From Opitutia bacterium (GTDB taxonomy: Bacteria > Verrucomicrobiota > Verrucomicrobiia > Opitutales > Seribacteraceae), in the NCBI GenBank assembly GCA_002692605.1, contig NZLE01000107.1:4143-10797 (forward strand): a stretch of DNA of 6,655 bases. The letters run 5' to 3'. Position 1 is the stretch's first letter; every line of letters begins with the position of its first letter. The notes beneath the pieces are model-generated. The model searched no databases. It saw only the letters and a list, made by a program, of their open reading frames with translations, and was not told the DNA's origin. Positions 6,187 through 6,655 of this stretch are shown piece by piece. The translations under genes and the position numbers were made by a program.

Positions 6187-6655
6187 ATGATTTCCAACGA
6201 GATCTCTTATAACAGTAAGATCGAAGGCGAGTTGGTCGTAACCAAGGCCGATGCCGTAATTAACTGGATTAGAAAACACTCCGTTTGGCCAATGCCGATG
6301 GGACTTGCTTGTTGTGCAATCGAACTCATGGCATCGGCTGCTTCCCGTTACGACATATCCCGGTTTGGCATGGAAGTCATGCGTTTTTCTCCGCGTCAAT
6401 CGGACTGCATGATCGTGGCCGGAACGGTGACTTACAAGATGGCCGAAGTCGTCAGGCGAATCTATGATCAAATGGGAGATCCCAAATGGGTGGTCGCGAT
6501 GGGTGCCTGCGCTTCCAGCGGAGGGATGTACCGTTCCTACGCGGTGATGCAAGGCGTCGATAACATAGTTCCCGTGGACGTTTACGTCAGCGGATGTCCG
6601 CCCAGACCCGAAGCCTTGCTCGATGCGATGATGAAACTGCAGGACAAGATTGGAC
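6187..6655 (+). CDS. nuoB: NADH-quinone oxidoreductase subunit B (NuoB), 3' end cut by window
   Basis: The frame from ATG 6187 runs open to the window end (156 full codons), so the C-terminus is missing. NuoB is the peripheral-arm subunit of respiratory complex I that carries cluster N2, the last iron-sulfur centre before quinone. The visible ligands are the tandem C42-C43 in MPMGLACCAIELMA, C108 in MGACASSGGMY, and C137 in VSGCPPRPEALL. Other family landmarks are RYDISRFGMEVMRFSPRQSD (54-73), near the quinone-binding region, and PVDVYVSGCPPRPE. The size fits the usual 160-220 residues. The start is supported by a weak purine-rich stretch (AGAAAGA) about 8 nt upstream and by typical family N-terminal length. 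No nuoA lies upstream; the preceding gene is a tRNA on the other strand. Later nuo genes probably follow outside the window. Confidence 0.97.
   Translation, partial: MISNEISYNSKIEGELVVTKADAVINWIRKHSVWPMPMGLACCAIELMASAASRYDISRFGMEVMRFSPRQSDCMIVAGTVTYKMAEVVRRIYDQMGDPKWVVAMGACASSGGMYRSYAVMQGVDNIVPVDVYVSGCPPRPEALLDAMMKLQDKIG

Overview
The window looks like chromosomal DNA from a Gram-negative bacterium with an outer membrane, most likely a member of the Verrucomicrobiota (Opitutae / Puniceicoccales-like). This placement is an inference. It rests on three features: the C-terminal block of the first protein, which resembles the ends of very long secreted proteins I associate with that group; a soluble secreted FecR-domain protein; and mostly start codons without a Shine-Dalgarno sequence. 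No rRNA or other firm taxonomic marker is present.

Layout. Positions 1-477 are the 3' end of a large exported protein with four 21-residue solenoid repeats and a distinctive C-terminal tail. After 15 bp comes a predicted outer-membrane beta-barrel protein (493-1668). After 42 bp comes a secreted FecR-domain protein (1711-2679). After 18 bp comes a 1076-residue CPA1-type Na+(K+)/H+ antiporter (2698-5928) with an unusual loop insertion before its last membrane helix and a C-terminal cyclic-nucleotide-binding domain. All four are on the + strand with no convincing terminator between them, so they could form one transcription unit. A tRNA-Ser(GGA) gene lies on the - strand (5944-6031), tail-to-tail with the antiporter, and has its own likely promoter. 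A 155-bp intergenic gap then leads to nuoB (6187 to the window end), the N2 iron-sulfur subunit of respiratory complex I, which is cut by the window edge.

How the parts may work together. The first three genes look like a cell-envelope unit: a surface or secreted solenoid protein, an outer-membrane barrel with a disordered N-terminal linker, and a periplasmic or extracellular FecR-fold protein. No sigma factor or anti-sigma helix is visible, so this is probably not classical FecIR signalling. The antiporter would exchange Na+ or K+ for H+ under control of a cyclic nucleotide, as proposed for sperm NHE and SOS1-like exchangers. nuoB belongs to the proton-pumping NADH dehydrogenase. Its neighbour nuoA is not upstream, so either this nuo cluster starts at nuoB or nuoA lies elsewhere.

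The items most worth a second look are the solenoid / barrel / FecR gene set and the antiporter's roughly 120-residue extracytoplasmic insertion combined with an apparently intact cyclic-nucleotide pocket. There is no CRISPR array, insertion sequence or phage gene in the window.
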